The notes: generated by a model from the letters alone, not told the origin. Shown: positions 1-8,611, numbered from the stretch's first letter. The stretch: DNA of 18,741 bases from Endomicrobiia bacterium (GCA_025998295.1 BNVT01000015.1:1-18741), one strand, 5' to 3'. Translations and numbers: made by a program.

Positions 1-66
1 TCCCAAACGACCATCAATACGGATTAGCTTCTTGTTTGATGTTTTTGAACTATTAATTACAGACAT
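1..66 (-). CDS. 5' end of an unidentified gene, running off the left edge
   Basis: An ATG at 66-64 on the minus strand opens a frame of 22 codons that stays open to base 1. It begins MSVINSSKTSNKK and continues with a basic stretch ending RIDGRLG. Too little is visible to name it. No convincing Shine-Dalgarno motif precedes the ATG, which is AT-rich upstream, so the true start could differ or the frame could be fortuitous. MITE copy 1 lies about 75 bases upstream of this start. I list it because an open frame runs to the window edge and there is no competing gene here. Confidence is low. Confidence 0.3.
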   Translation of the reverse strand, partial: MSVINSSKTSNKKLIRIDGRLG

Positions 67-140
67 ATAATTGACAAGTTGAAGTTTTGAGAGTGTAGCG
101 ATTAAAGTTTTTTATGAGTTTTGATTTATCCTTACTATAC

Positions 141-277
141 TATAGTCAAAATCACAGTAATAAATGAGAATGTAAACTTTTGTTAAGAAAGGATGACAGG
201 AAACAGAAGATTTTACACCAAACTCACCCGCATCTTTGAAGCTACAGTACGGTGCAAGTTAAAGCGATTTGACTATA
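141..277 (+). mobile_element. MITE-like element, family 1, copy 1
   Basis: This ~137-bp non-coding element is bounded by TATAGTC...GACTATA inverted ends. Its core (for example AAAGGATGACAGGAAACAGA at about 188-207, then CACCAAACTCACCCGCATCTTTG) recurs at 4312-4459 in the same orientation and at 2608-2753 inverted. The right terminal repeat is complete. The left one is missing about 12 bases relative to copy 3, between two CAC triplets, so this copy is probably immobile. Its outer ends read TA, as expected for insertion at a TA dinucleotide. No transposase of matching type is visible. Confidence 0.8.
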
Positions 278-408
278 TTGCACGTCTACTGTCAAGCTAT
301 TTTGATAAAAAAAGATACAATTTCTCCAAAAGAATTTTCAAAATTTTCAAAAAAATCCAATAAAAATCCTAAAAATAAAAAACTAGTGGTTTTTTGGGAG
401 ATTATAAA

Positions 409-1908
409 ATGATAATTAAGAAAGATCGAGATACAATCCAAAATTATTTTGAAGATAATTCAGGCATTAGAGGTTCTAATGCCGATTTTGTCGCAATAGC
501 AGAAACTGAAGATGATGTTTCTGTATTTATTGCGCAAATGTCTAAATTGAATGTCCCTGTAACTATTGCAGGCGCTCTTACTGGAAATACCGCTTCGGGG
601 CTTGCGTTTGGCGGGTCGATATTGTCTTTAGAAAAACTTAATAAAATGGGCGAAATAGAAAAAATTAATGATAAAAATGCTAGCATTGCTGTTCAATCAG
701 GTGTAAAAATAAACGATATAAAATTAAAAGCTTATAATGCAGGTTGGATGTATCCTCCTGATCCGACTGAAAAAAATGCGTCTATTGGGGGTAACATTTC
801 AACAAATGCTTCTGGTGGCAGAGGTTTTAAATTTGGCGTAACAAGAGATTATGTTAAAGCATTGAAAGTTATTTTTTCCGATGGTTCCTGTAGTTTTGTT
901 GAAAGAGGAAGATATTTTGCAGATAACGATGGCATTATAGTTTTTGATACGGATAAAGGTAAAAAACGCATAACGCTTCCTAAATATAATTTGCCTGCTA
1001 TAAAAAATGCCGCAGGGTATTACAATTATCCAAGTGCCGATTTAGTAGATGTTTTTATAGGTTCCGAGGGGACTCTTTGCGTTATTGTTGAGGCGATATT
1101 AAGACTTATTCCTCATTTTAAAGAAGTTTTTGGAGGGATAATATTTTTTGAAAAACGAAATGACGCTTATGAATTTGTAAATAAAATAAAATTATTATCT
1201 AGAAAAACTAAAGAAGAAAATCTAAAAGATTCAGTTAGTGCAATGTCTTTGGAATATTTTGATAAAAATGCGCTGTTCCTTATAAGAAATGATTATCCTG
1301 CTATTTGTGAAAATGCTGAAGCGGGTATAATGTTTGAACAAGACATATACGAAGATAACCAAGATGTTTTAACAGAAAAGTGGGTTGAAGTTATTGAAAG
1401 TAGCAATATAGACTTAGAAAAAGTTTGGTTTGCTTCAAATTTGGAAGAGCAGGAGAAATTTAGAGTTTTTAGACACAGGATTCCTGAGCGTGTAAATGAA
1501 ATGGTAAAAAAGAATAAAATTCCTAAAGTTGGTACAGATTTTGCAGTACCCGATGGCAAACTTCTAGAAATAGTTGATTTTTGCGACGCTGAATTTAAGG
1601 AAGCAGGTATTTTTAATTTAACATTCGGACATATTGGCGAAAATCACTTGCATGCAAATATTGTGGCCACAAGTAAAGAAGAGTATGAAAAATGCAGACA
1701 GATGTATGCAAATATTGCAGATAAAGCTGTTGAACTTGGAGGTACAGTTTCAGCAGAACACGCAATAGGAAAACTTAAACATATTTTCTTGGAAAAAATG
1801 GTTGGTGAAAATGGGTTTAAAGAAATGTCGAAATTTAAGAAAAGTTTTGATAAGTCAGGAATTTTAGGACAGGATAATATGTTTCCTAAAAAATATCTTT
1901 TACCATAG
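409..1908 (+). CDS. FAD-linked oxidase, GlcD / D-lactate dehydrogenase type
   Basis: This is a flavoprotein 2-hydroxyacid dehydrogenase of the glycolate oxidase GlcD / D-lactate dehydrogenase family. It would oxidise D-lactate, glycolate or a similar 2-hydroxy acid to the 2-oxo acid. The N-terminal half is the PCMH-type FAD domain, with VPVTIAGALTGNTASG near residues 48-63, the PPDPTEK...IGGNISTNASGG stretch and DVFIGSEGTL. The C-terminal half is the FAD-oxidase C domain, with GHIGENHLHAN near 407-417 and GGTVSAEHAIGK near 444-455. It ends with the usual short P-x-K tail, so it is full length (499 aa). I chose ATG 409 because GGGAG (396-400) sits 8 bases upstream; a TTG at 394 overlaps that motif. 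No Cys-rich iron-sulfur domain is fused and no glcE/glcF-like partner is adjacent, so substrate and electron acceptor cannot be settled. It stands alone on the plus strand between two inverted MITE copies. Confidence 0.85.
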   Translation: MIIKKDRDTIQNYFEDNSGIRGSNADFVAIAETEDDVSVFIAQMSKLNVPVTIAGALTGNTASGLAFGGSILSLEKLNKMGEIEKINDKNASIAVQSGVKINDIKLKAYNAGWMYPPDPTEKNASIGGNISTNASGGRGFKFGVTRDYVKALKVIFSDGSCSFVERGRYFADNDGIIVFDTDKGKKRITLPKYNLPAIKNAAGYYNYPSADLVDVFIGSEGTLCVIVEAILRLIPHFKEVFGGIIFFEKRNDAYEFVNKIKLLSRKTKEENLKDSVSAMSLEYFDKNALFLIRNDYPAICENAEAGIMFEQDIYEDNQDVLTEKWVEVIESSNIDLEKVWFASNLEEQEKFRVFRHRIPERVNEMVKKNKIPKVGTDFAVPDGKLLEIVDFCDAEFKEAGIFNLTFGHIGENHLHANIVATSKEEYEKCRQMYANIADKAVELGGTVSAEHAIGKLKHIFLEKMVGENGFKEMSKFKKSFDKSGILGQDNMFPKKYLLP

Positions 1909-1912
1909 GCTA

Positions 1913-2571
1913 TCTCTAAAAACCTATGTAGAAATTCTTACTGATCCGTGGCGGCCTTGTGTTGAAATTGATCTTTTTTATAAACGACTGCCAAAGCCAA
2001 TTGTTAATGATCTTACCTCTAAATCCCTTTTGCAAGAAAAAAGAACGTATTTTGACAGATTTTCGAAATTGAGCTGGCAAAACTTTCTCTTATGTCGTCT
2101 CTTTGAAGCATCTGTTGTGCAAAAATGTTATAAACATTCCATCTATCCTCCCCGTTTTTGGAGCCATTTTCTTGGAAAAGATGGTGCGGTTACAAATTAT
2201 GGATGGTATCTTCCGATGTTTTCTTTAACTACTGCCAAAGATTTGACAAATGCTACAAAAGATTATTTCGTTGAGGATAATTTTACTACGTTTGTGATGA
2301 CATCTGAAAAAGGCAAATTACACTCAAAGCAAAAAATTTGTAAAATTGCTTAAGGTGTAAAAAAATTAAGAATTTCGTGTCCGATATCTGAAACTACCGA
2401 CTATAAACCTTTAAAGAAAGAGCCTGTACACTTTGAGTAAAGGTTCAAAAGTCATATTAAAACAAACTGTAAATAAAGATGGCTACATTGTCCTATACAC
2501 GCTTGCTAAAGGCGAAACAACTGCTGCTACCGGTAATAATATTATGTTTTGCAAGGCTTACCTCTCCACTC
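1913..2571 (+). pseudogene. Decayed gene of unknown function
   Basis: Directly after the FAD oxidase, one frame is open from 1913 to 2353. It reads like a real protein, with ITEMS such as EILTDPWRPCVEIDLFYKRL, SKLSWQNFLLCRLFEA, IYPPRFWSHFLG and TNYGWYLPMF. There is no ATG with a ribosome-binding site at its head. After the stop at 2353 coding-like sequence continues in other frames: SCPISETTDYKPLKKEPVHF near 2375-2438, then DGYIVLYTLAKGETTAATG ending at a stop near 2571. This pattern of rich coding sequence, no start and at least two frame changes indicates a decayed gene. I do not recognise the family. Its left edge (1907-1927, GGCTATCTCTAAAAACC) resembles the tips of the family-2 inverted-repeat elements further along, so an insertion may have cut off the 5' end. 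Confidence 0.5.
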
Positions 2572-2607
2572 ATTAACTCCATTCTCTATTTTCACATCTG
2601 CTACATT

Positions 2608-2753
2608 TATAGCCAAATCACTTTAAATTGCACCGTGTTGTAGTCTCAAATATGCAAGTGAGTTTGGTGTAAAATCTTCTGTTTTCTGTCATCCTTTTTT
2701 AAAGGCTTACCTTTTCATTTGTTTTGGTACAATTTAAAGTGATTTTGACTATA
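2608..2753 (-). mobile_element. MITE-like element, family 1, copy 2 (inverted)
   Basis: This ~146-bp element is in the opposite orientation to copies 1 and 3. Its ends are TATAGCCAAATCACTTTAAA (from 2608) and the matching inverted end ACAATTTAAAGTGATTTTGA followed by CTATA (to 2753). Both terminal repeats are complete, about 25 bases with few mismatches. The core (GTGAGTTTGGTGTAAAATCT, then CTGTTTTCTGTCATCC) is the reverse complement of the core of copies 1 and 3. It carries no open frame of meaningful length. Confidence 0.85.
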
Positions 2754-2766
2754 AAATAAATTCCAC

Positions 2767-3030
2767 TCATCTCAAGTCCAAAGGCGCATTCACACTAGCC
2801 TTATCATTTAACACAACAGACTTAAAGTAGTCACAAGTATCATAGCAGTTATTACATCTCGGTATCAATGTAAAATGTTTCTTCTGCATGTAGGAGAATT
2901 ATGTATTCTTCTTAACCATTTGGCTATAAAACTGCGACGAAACTGGCGATGCCATTTCGATCATTCTCTTCTTGAGATGGTCATAGGAATTTCTTTTTGA
3001 GCATTCCGCATGCAAATGAGACAATATGAA
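2767..3030 (-). pseudogene. Gene remnant with paired cysteines
   Basis: On the minus strand one frame is readable from 3030 down to 2767, interrupted by a single TAA at 2901-2899. Before the stop it reads SKRNSYDHLKKRMIEMASPV, SSQFYSQMVKKNT. After it, it reads YMQKKHFTLIPRCNNCYDTC then DYFKSVVLNDKASVNAPLDL. The C-x-x-C-x-x-x-C spacing suggests a metal or iron-sulfur site. No start codon with a ribosome-binding site is present, and the frame is closed at 3033. I read it as a fragment of a once-larger protein of unknown identity. Bases 3034-3111 hold nothing I can assign. Confidence 0.4.
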
Positions 3031-3111
3031 TCAGGACTCTTGAGCGGTCCAAGTAGATGCAGTAAGACATGCAGCCGTGTAGTAGGCGCAAGGACGCGTT
3101 GGCTTTGACGA

Positions 3112-4253
3112 CTAATGCTCTAGGTTCTTTGATTTTTTCCAGTTCTTAAAAAACTCATCTAACTCATTGACTTTTTTGTTGAGGGCGACGGCAATGTCGG
3201 CGTAGCGTTCGTCGTTGTCGGCTTTGACGGCGTGTTCGGCGTAGGTGACAACGGCGTTGGCGGCGTCGAGGGTGAGTTTGCTGGCTAAGCAGGCGATGCC
3301 GATGATCTCAGAGTAGCGTAGGGTGGCGTCGGTGTTGGCGGCTCTGGCTCTGGTGATGTAAAAGTGGAGGTTGGCTTCGGTGTTGGCTCTGACTCCGGCC
3401 TTGTCGGCGGCGAGGGCATGGTCAGTGCGGACGGCGTTGGCTTTGGCTTTGGCGGCGTCGAGGGTGTCGACGTCGACGACTTTGGCGATTTAATGTTCCG
3501 GAAGATGAAGTTGAGGGTGCTGTAGTCGATGTGGCGGTGGCGAGGCGAGCGGCGAGGGCATCGTAGTCGGCGAGGGCGGGGTTGACGGGGTCGGCGAGGC
3601 GAGCGGCGGTGATGTGATGGACGAGGAAGTTGATTTCGAGGCCGGCTTCAAAGCGACGGGCATTGGCGGCCTGGCAGGCGATGTTGGCGGCGGCGCGGGT
3701 TTTGTCGGCATGGTCTTTGGCCTCGGCGGCGCGGGTGGCAGCGCGGGTGCGGGCGTCGTAGGTGGCGTAGACGGTGCCGGTGAGAGCACCGTAGGTGCCA
3801 CTTTCAACGAAGCATTCATCAGGGGAGATGCCACCAACAACTTCGGCGACGAATATTCTGCAAAGAGGGCGGCGTAGCGGGCGGTAAGTTTGGCAGAAGC
3901 CCTTGCATCGGAGAAACCGGCATCGGCGAGGGTACGTTGTACGGCTTCGGTGGCGTGGCGTTTGGTGGTATAGAAGGCAGCCTCATTAGCGGGAATGGTT
4001 CCAATGATAACGCCAGTGGCGTGTTTGAGAGCGTCGGAAGCGGTGACGACGGCATCGCGGGCGTTACTGTCGGTGTCAGGGAGACGTACCCTGACGAGAG
4101 TGTCGAAGTCGGTTAAATCTGGAGTTGGAGTAGCAGTCCTTTTTAGAGTATCTGTTTGTTTTTGTCTTTTTCTTTATCAGGACAACCTTTACACGAACTT
4201 AACGCAAGACCGAACAAAATAAATACGCTTAATACTCTTTTTAGTTTCATCAT
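3112..4253 (-). pseudogene. Frameshifted GC-rich lipoprotein gene (paralogue of the lipoprotein at 16823-18499)
   Basis: An ATG at 4253 with GGGGAG upstream starts MMKLKRVLSVFILFGLALSS-C, a lipoprotein signal peptide with the lipobox L-S-S-C. This frame stops at 4145-4143. Coding-like sequence then resumes in a second frame (KRTATPTPDLTDFDTLVRV onward, to RYAALFA near 3860). It continues in a third (VAEVVGGISPDECFVESG to ALAARLATAT, ending near 3500). A last frame runs VVDVDTLDAAKAKANAVRT to KVNELDEFFKNWKKSKNLEH and stops at 3112. Joined, these would give a ~375-residue surface lipoprotein rich in Ala, Asp, Thr and Arg, probably helical. Third codon positions are overwhelmingly C, unlike the AT-rich neighbours. 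At least three frameshifts are needed, so it is broken as it stands; sequencing error in GC-rich repeats is an alternative. The signal peptide and R-T-A-T-P segment match the intact lipoprotein at the other end of the window, but the mature parts differ. Confidence 0.7.
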
Positions 4254-4311
4254 TTTTTTCTCCCCATTTTGCTATTTTTGCTGCTTAGTTATTGTAGCAT
4301 AGAGTTATATG

Positions 4312-4459
4312 TACAGCCAAATCACTTTAAGTTGCACAGTAACAAATGAAAAGGCAAGCCTTTATTAAAAAAGGATGGCAAGAAACAGAGAACTTTTCAC
4401 CAAACTCACCCACATCTTTGAGACTAGAACACTGTACAATTTAAAGTGATTTGACTATA
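4312..4459 (+). mobile_element. MITE-like element, family 1, copy 3
   Basis: This ~148-bp element has complete terminal inverted repeats. The left is TACAGCCAAATCACTTTAAG, continuing TTGCAC. The right is GTACAATTTAAAGTGATTTG, continuing ACTATA. Within 25 bases I count about four mismatches. The core AAAAAGGATGGCAAGAAACA and CACCAAACTCACCCACATCT is shared with copies 1 and 2. It lies some 60 bases upstream of the frameshifted lipoprotein gene, in what should be that gene's promoter region. Confidence 0.85.
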
Positions 4460-4460
4460 T

Positions 4461-4506
4461 ATTTAGTTATCATCCTTGCTACCATCACTTTATTATATAA
4501 CTAAAT
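4461..4506. repeat. Inverted repeat downstream of the transporter gene
   Basis: ATTTAGTTAT (4461-4470) and ATAACTAAAT (4497-4506) form a perfect 10-bp AT-only stem around a 26-base loop. It lies 140 bases past the end of the exuT-like gene and directly abuts MITE copy 3. It lacks a GC-rich stem or U-tract, so it is not a convincing terminator. The sequence between 4507 and 4646 shows nothing else. Confidence 0.35.
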
Positions 4507-4646
4507 TTTATGTCTTCCTTGCTTATTTGTTAACAATCAGAGACCATCCCATGGCCATAAGGTCGAGAATAAAGCTAGCCGCACGAACACACCAACAGTA
4601 AGATCGTGAGAAAATTACTGAAAGCCTATTACATATAATTATATTT

Positions 4647-6065
4647 TCAAAGAAGCGTTATGGGTTTAAAACGAGGGACCAATAATTTCATTATACTCCA
4701 TGCCAACAAATAAGCAGTTGCACAGAAAACGAACATTATAGTGTATCCCGCCTCAGTGCGTCCAGTTGTCTTGTAATAATCAAACAACCAACCGCCGATT
4801 TTGGAAACCAGCACACCACTAATTCCACCCGCCATACCACCTATCCCTATTATTGAAGCCACAACTTTTTTAGGAAACATATCAGACACTGTAGTAAAAA
4901 GATTTGCCGACCATGCTTGATGCGCTGACATTCCTATCCCTATTAAAAAGATAGGCAGCCAGCAGCCGAGTATTTTACCAAAAGGCTGCGCAAGCAGCAC
5001 AACAAGAGGAAAAAATGCAATAACAGCCATTGCTGTCATGCGAGCAGAGTACATCTTCATGCCCTTGTTAATAAAGTAAGTAGGTAACCATCCTCCACAA
5101 ACGCTGCCTACCATAGTCATAGTGTACATTACTGCTAAAGGCATCGCTATCTGAGTGCCTTCCATATTATAGACTGTTTTAAGAAAAGCCGGCATCCAAA
5201 ATAGAAAAAACCACCACACTCCGTCAGTAAAAAATTTACCTGATATAAAAGACCACGTTTGTCTGTATTTTAGAAGGTGGAACCAGTGGATTTTACTTTC
5301 ACTATTTTCCATGTTAATATCATTTTTAACAGATTGGTTTTCAGGATCGCTGTGAATATAGTCGTATTCCGCTTCATTTATTTTTCCCTTTTCAAGAAGT
5401 TTTTTTGGACTATCATAGTAATATTTCCAAAAAATTAACCATAGAAATCCTATTGCGCCTACTACAATAAAAGCATACTCCCAGCCAAAATATTTCGATA
5501 TAAACGGTACACTAAGGGGAGCAATAACCGCTCCGATATTAGCTCCGGAATTAAAAACACCGGTTGCAAGTGAACGTTCTTTTTTAGGAAACCACTCTGC
5601 TGTTGTTTTAATAGCTGCCGGAAAGTTTCCAGCTTCACCTATACCCAAACAGATACGCGCAACAATAAAACCTACTACAGACACCGGCATTACAATGCCA
5701 AAAACTGAAAGCCATGGAGATACAACTATACCTATGCTGTTTGCAAAAGCGTGCGTCATTGCGCCTATTGACCATACTACTAAAGCCCATACATATCCTT
5801 TTTTAGTACCAAGCTTATCTATAAATTTCCCTACAAAAAGCATACTTATTGCATAACAAAACTGAAAAGCGGAGGTAATATTAGCATAATCAGTATTTGT
5901 CCAGTTAAATTCCTTAGACAGAGATGTCTGTAGTAAGCTTAATACTTGTCTGTCAACATAATTTATCGTAGTAGCAAAAAATAAAAGAACACAAATAATC
6001 CATCTATAATTGGTCATCTTCCGGTTGATTTTTTTGATATTCTCAAACTTTTCATTTTGTACCAT
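4647..6065 (-). CDS. exuT: Hexuronate transporter, MFS anion:cation symporter family (ExuT-like)
   Basis: This is an inner-membrane major-facilitator transporter, probably importing glucuronate (and perhaps galacturonate) with protons. The product is 472 aa. After a short cytoplasmic lead, the first membrane segment (YRWIICVLLFFATTINYVDR) ends in the N-Y-x-D-R motif typical of the anion:cation symporter / ExuT group. The segment after helix 2 has the MFS-type DKLGTKKG loop, and roughly 12 hydrophobic segments follow. VARICLGIGEAGNFPAAIK and EWFPKKERSLATGVFNSGA are characteristic of hexuronate and phthalate permeases. The start is ATG 6065, with AGGAT about 7 bases upstream; the frame extends 20 codons further with no better start. 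It is the last gene of the hexuronate operon, separated by ~195 bases from uxaC, so it may also have its own promoter. The substrate is assigned from operon context. Confidence 0.85.
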   Translation of the reverse strand: MVQNEKFENIKKINRKMTNYRWIICVLLFFATTINYVDRQVLSLLQTSLSKEFNWTNTDYANITSAFQFCYAISMLFVGKFIDKLGTKKGYVWALVVWSIGAMTHAFANSIGIVVSPWLSVFGIVMPVSVVGFIVARICLGIGEAGNFPAAIKTTAEWFPKKERSLATGVFNSGANIGAVIAPLSVPFISKYFGWEYAFIVVGAIGFLWLIFWKYYYDSPKKLLEKGKINEAEYDYIHSDPENQSVKNDINMENSESKIHWFHLLKYRQTWSFISGKFFTDGVWWFFLFWMPAFLKTVYNMEGTQIAMPLAVMYTMTMVGSVCGGWLPTYFINKGMKMYSARMTAMAVIAFFPLVVLLAQPFGKILGCWLPIFLIGIGMSAHQAWSANLFTTVSDMFPKKVVASIIGIGGMAGGISGVLVSKIGGWLFDYYKTTGRTEAGYTIMFVFCATAYLLAWSIMKLLVPRFKPITLL

Positions 6066-6132
6066 GATAAATCCTTTTGAAAAACAATCTAACTCAAAAC
6101 TACATTTTAATGTCTCTAAGAACAACCGGCAT

Positions 6133-6146
6133 TTCTACTTGTAGAA
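6133..6146. promoter_or_regulatory. Small palindrome upstream of the transporter gene
   Basis: TTCTAC-TT-GTAGAA is a pair of perfect 6-base arms 68-81 bases upstream of the exuT-like start, in the uxaC-exuT gap. It may be a regulator site for a separate transporter promoter. Its sequence differs from the palindrome in front of uxuA, so a shared regulator is not supported. Confidence 0.25.
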
Positions 6147-6234
6147 TCTTTTGTCCGATTTTTTTGCAAAATTTTAAAAATTTCTTGCCAAACTTTTAAA
6201 ATCTCTGCTTCTTACTCCTTACATTTCCCAGTTT

Positions 6235-6250
6235 AAGGCAAAACTGCCTT
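6235..6250 (-). other. Intercistronic stem-loop after uxaC
   Basis: AAGGCA and TGCCTT pair perfectly around a 4-base loop, starting 10 bases past the uxaC stop. No U-tract follows in the minus direction, so a strong intrinsic terminator is unlikely. An mRNA-processing or stability stem, or partial attenuation before the transporter gene, is possible. Confidence 0.3.
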
Positions 6251-6260
6251 TTAGGTAATC

Positions 6261-7691
6261 TCAGCTCTCTTGTTTAAAATCTTGGAGATTAAATTTAAAA
6301 TAACGAACAGCATTATTATAGGAAATATCGGAAACTATTTTGGAAAGCATTTTAATATCGTAAGGATATTCGCCGTTTTCAACCCAAGTACCTATCAAAT
6401 CACAAAGAATACGTCTAAAATATTCATGTCTTGTATAAGATAGAAAACTCCGCGAATCGGTAAGCATTCCGATAAAATTACTTAAAATGCCCAAATTAGC
6501 AAGAGAAGTGAGTTGTTCTATCATCCCTATTTTATGATCGTTAAACCACCATGCCGATCCCTGCTGTATTTTACTTAAAGCTGAACTGTCTTGAAAACAG
6601 CCTAATATTGAAGCTATAATGGCATTATCATTTGGATTAAGACTATATATTACTGTCCTTGGAAGTTGATTAGTAGAATCAAGAGCATTAAGAAAATCTA
6701 CAACTTGAGAACTAGGAGTAAAATTATTTATACAGTCATGCCCTGTATTAGGACCAAGTTTATCAAACACAAGCGTATTATTATTCCGCTTGCAGCCATA
6801 ATGCAATTCCATAACGAGGTCATTTTTTGAATATTCTTTTCCTGCAAAAAGCATAAAGGCAAATTTATATTTCAGCTCTTCTTCTTTGCTAAGAACGCCA
6901 CCTTTTAATTTTTTGTCAAATATTGCTTCTATTTCCTTATCTGAAGTCGGAGCATACATAATGTATTCAAAAGCATGATCTGTCGCTCGACACCCAAAAG
7001 AAATAAAAAACTCTAATCTTTTTTGGAAAGCCTGCTTTAACGATGCAAAAGAAACAATATTGATACCGCTTACTTTAGAGAGTTTGGCAATATAATCTGT
7101 AAAAAATGGGGTTTCTATGTCCATCATTTTATCAGGACGCCAAGCAGGAAGAACCTGTACATCAAAAGATTTATCTTCCATAATTTTTTTATGCCACTCG
7201 AGAGTGTCAACTGGATCATCAGTCGTGCAAATTAATGTAACACCCGATTGTTTTATCATGCCTTGTGCAGACATAGATTTCTCTTGTAGTTTTTTGTTGC
7301 ACAACGTCCACACTTCTTGTGCGGTTTCGCTATTTAAAACTCCCTTATAACCAAAATATTTCCTAAGCTCAAGATGGCTCCAATGGTAAAGGGGGTTACC
7401 TATCGCTCTTTCAAGAGTTTCTGCCCACTTTTGAAATTTTTCTCTATCTGCAACATTGCTGCCGGTAATATATTTTTCTTCAACACCATTGGAACGCATT
7501 TGACGCCATTTATAATGATCCCCATCAAGCCAACACTGGCTTATATTCTCAAACTGTCTGTCTTGCGCAATTTCTTCAGGGCTAATGTGGCAATGATAAT
7601 CCAAGATAGGTCGTTTGGATGCATACTTATGAAAAAGTTCTTTTGCCGTTTCCGTTGAGAGTAAAAAATCTTTGTCGAGAAAATTTTTCAT
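6261..7691 (-). CDS. uxaC: Glucuronate (uronate) isomerase UxaC
   Basis: UxaC interconverts D-glucuronate and D-fructuronate (also galacturonate and tagaturonate), the first cytoplasmic step of hexuronate breakdown. The 476-aa product has the usual family length. Near the N-terminus is DYHCHISPEEIAQD (31-44), whose H-x-H pair is the metal-site motif of this amidohydrolase-superfamily enzyme. Further family marks are CWLDGDHYKWRQMRSNGV, ICTTDDPVDTLEWH, GCRATDHAFEY, and near the C-terminus MLTDSRSFLSYTRHEYFRR. GGAGG six bases before the ATG fixes the start. The gene follows the SDR oxidoreductase after 20 bases and is clearly co-transcribed with it. Nothing suggests damage. Confidence 0.95.
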   Translation of the reverse strand: MKNFLDKDFLLSTETAKELFHKYASKRPILDYHCHISPEEIAQDRQFENISQCWLDGDHYKWRQMRSNGVEEKYITGSNVADREKFQKWAETLERAIGNPLYHWSHLELRKYFGYKGVLNSETAQEVWTLCNKKLQEKSMSAQGMIKQSGVTLICTTDDPVDTLEWHKKIMEDKSFDVQVLPAWRPDKMMDIETPFFTDYIAKLSKVSGINIVSFASLKQAFQKRLEFFISFGCRATDHAFEYIMYAPTSDKEIEAIFDKKLKGGVLSKEEELKYKFAFMLFAGKEYSKNDLVMELHYGCKRNNNTLVFDKLGPNTGHDCINNFTPSSQVVDFLNALDSTNQLPRTVIYSLNPNDNAIIASILGCFQDSSALSKIQQGSAWWFNDHKIGMIEQLTSLANLGILSNFIGMLTDSRSFLSYTRHEYFRRILCDLIGTWVENGEYPYDIKMLSKIVSDISYNNAVRYFKFNLQDFKQES

Positions 7692-7711
7692 AATTTTCCT
7701 CCAGTTTTATT

Positions 7712-8545
7712 TTAAACACCCGAATATGCCTGAAATCCTCCGTCTACAGCAATAATACTGCCAGTAACAAAACCCGACGCGTCTTCGTCGCAAAGCCATG
7801 AAAGCGTGCCGAATAAGTCATCTACCTGTCCAAAACGTCTCATTGGTGTATGGCTAATAATTTTATGTGATCTTTCTGTAAGAGAACCATCGGGATTTGT
7901 TAAAAGCGTTTTATTTTGATTGGTTAGAAAAAATCCAGGCGCAACGGCATTTACACGCACGCCTTGTTGCGCAAAGTATACTGCCAGCCATTTTGTGAAA
8001 TTATCAATCGCTGCTTTTGCCGCGCTATAACCAAGCACTTTAGTCATTGGACATTGTGCCGCCATACTTGAAAAGTTTATAATTACAGCACCTTTTACGC
8101 CAAGCATACGTTTTGCGAAAAGCTGTGTAACAATAAATGTTCCAAGAAAATTTACCGAAAAAACTTTTCCTATCTCATTTGAATCAAGACTAAAAAAAGA
8201 ACGAACTCTTGGATCATTCAAATCATTAGTAGCGAAAGTTTCATTTGTGGTACTGGCATTTTGCATATTACCGCCTGCACCATTTATGAGGATGTGGTAC
8301 TGTCCAAAATCTTTATATATCTGCTCTTCTGTCTTGATAAGATTGTCCTTATCAAGAACATCGCAACCATAAGCTTTTGCTGTATTACCGGCAGCTATAA
8401 TCTCATCTGCGGTACGTTGCGCATGTTTAAGTTCTCTACTTAAAACAGCCACTTTAACACCTTTTGAGGCCAATTCTTTTGCATAAGCACTAAGTAACAC
8501 ACCGCCAGCTCCGGTTACAACAGCCACTTTTTTATTCCATTCCAT
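7712..8545 (-). CDS. D-mannonate oxidoreductase (fructuronate reductase), short-chain dehydrogenase type
   Basis: This is a classical short-chain dehydrogenase (277 aa), predicted to reduce D-fructuronate to D-mannonate with NAD(P)H. The nucleotide-binding loop is TGAGGVLL (11-18), close to the TGGGGVLC form I associate with SDR mannonate oxidoreductases. NGAGG (88-92), a Ser at 159/160 and the catalytic Y-x-x-x-K (Tyr173, Lys177 in GYSAAK) are all present. The C-terminal region has TGSIIAVDGGF. The step is carried out in E. coli by UxuB, a long-chain polyol dehydrogenase; here an unrelated SDR fills the slot, as in several Firmicutes operons. The function is assigned from the four flanking pathway genes and the loop, so another sugar-acid SDR activity is not excluded. 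GGGAGG precedes the ATG. Confidence 0.8.
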   Translation of the reverse strand: MEWNKKVAVVTGAGGVLLSAYAKELASKGVKVAVLSRELKHAQRTADEIIAAGNTAKAYGCDVLDKDNLIKTEEQIYKDFGQYHILINGAGGNMQNASTTNETFATNDLNDPRVRSFFSLDSNEIGKVFSVNFLGTFIVTQLFAKRMLGVKGAVIINFSSMAAQCPMTKVLGYSAAKAAIDNFTKWLAVYFAQQGVRVNAVAPGFFLTNQNKTLLTNPDGSLTERSHKIISHTPMRRFGQVDDLFGTLSWLCDEDASGFVTGSIIAVDGGFQAYSGV

Positions 8546-8611
8546 CCTACCTCCCTTGATGCATTATTTGTGCCTCTCTTGCCGCCTTATTTGCATTGTA
8601 TTAATCTAGCA

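Noticed and set aside
3490..3840. Pro-rich minus-strand frame of 116 codons
   Set aside because: It reads the lipoprotein pseudogene out of frame; the neighbouring frame with GCC/GAC/ACC codons is the coherent one.
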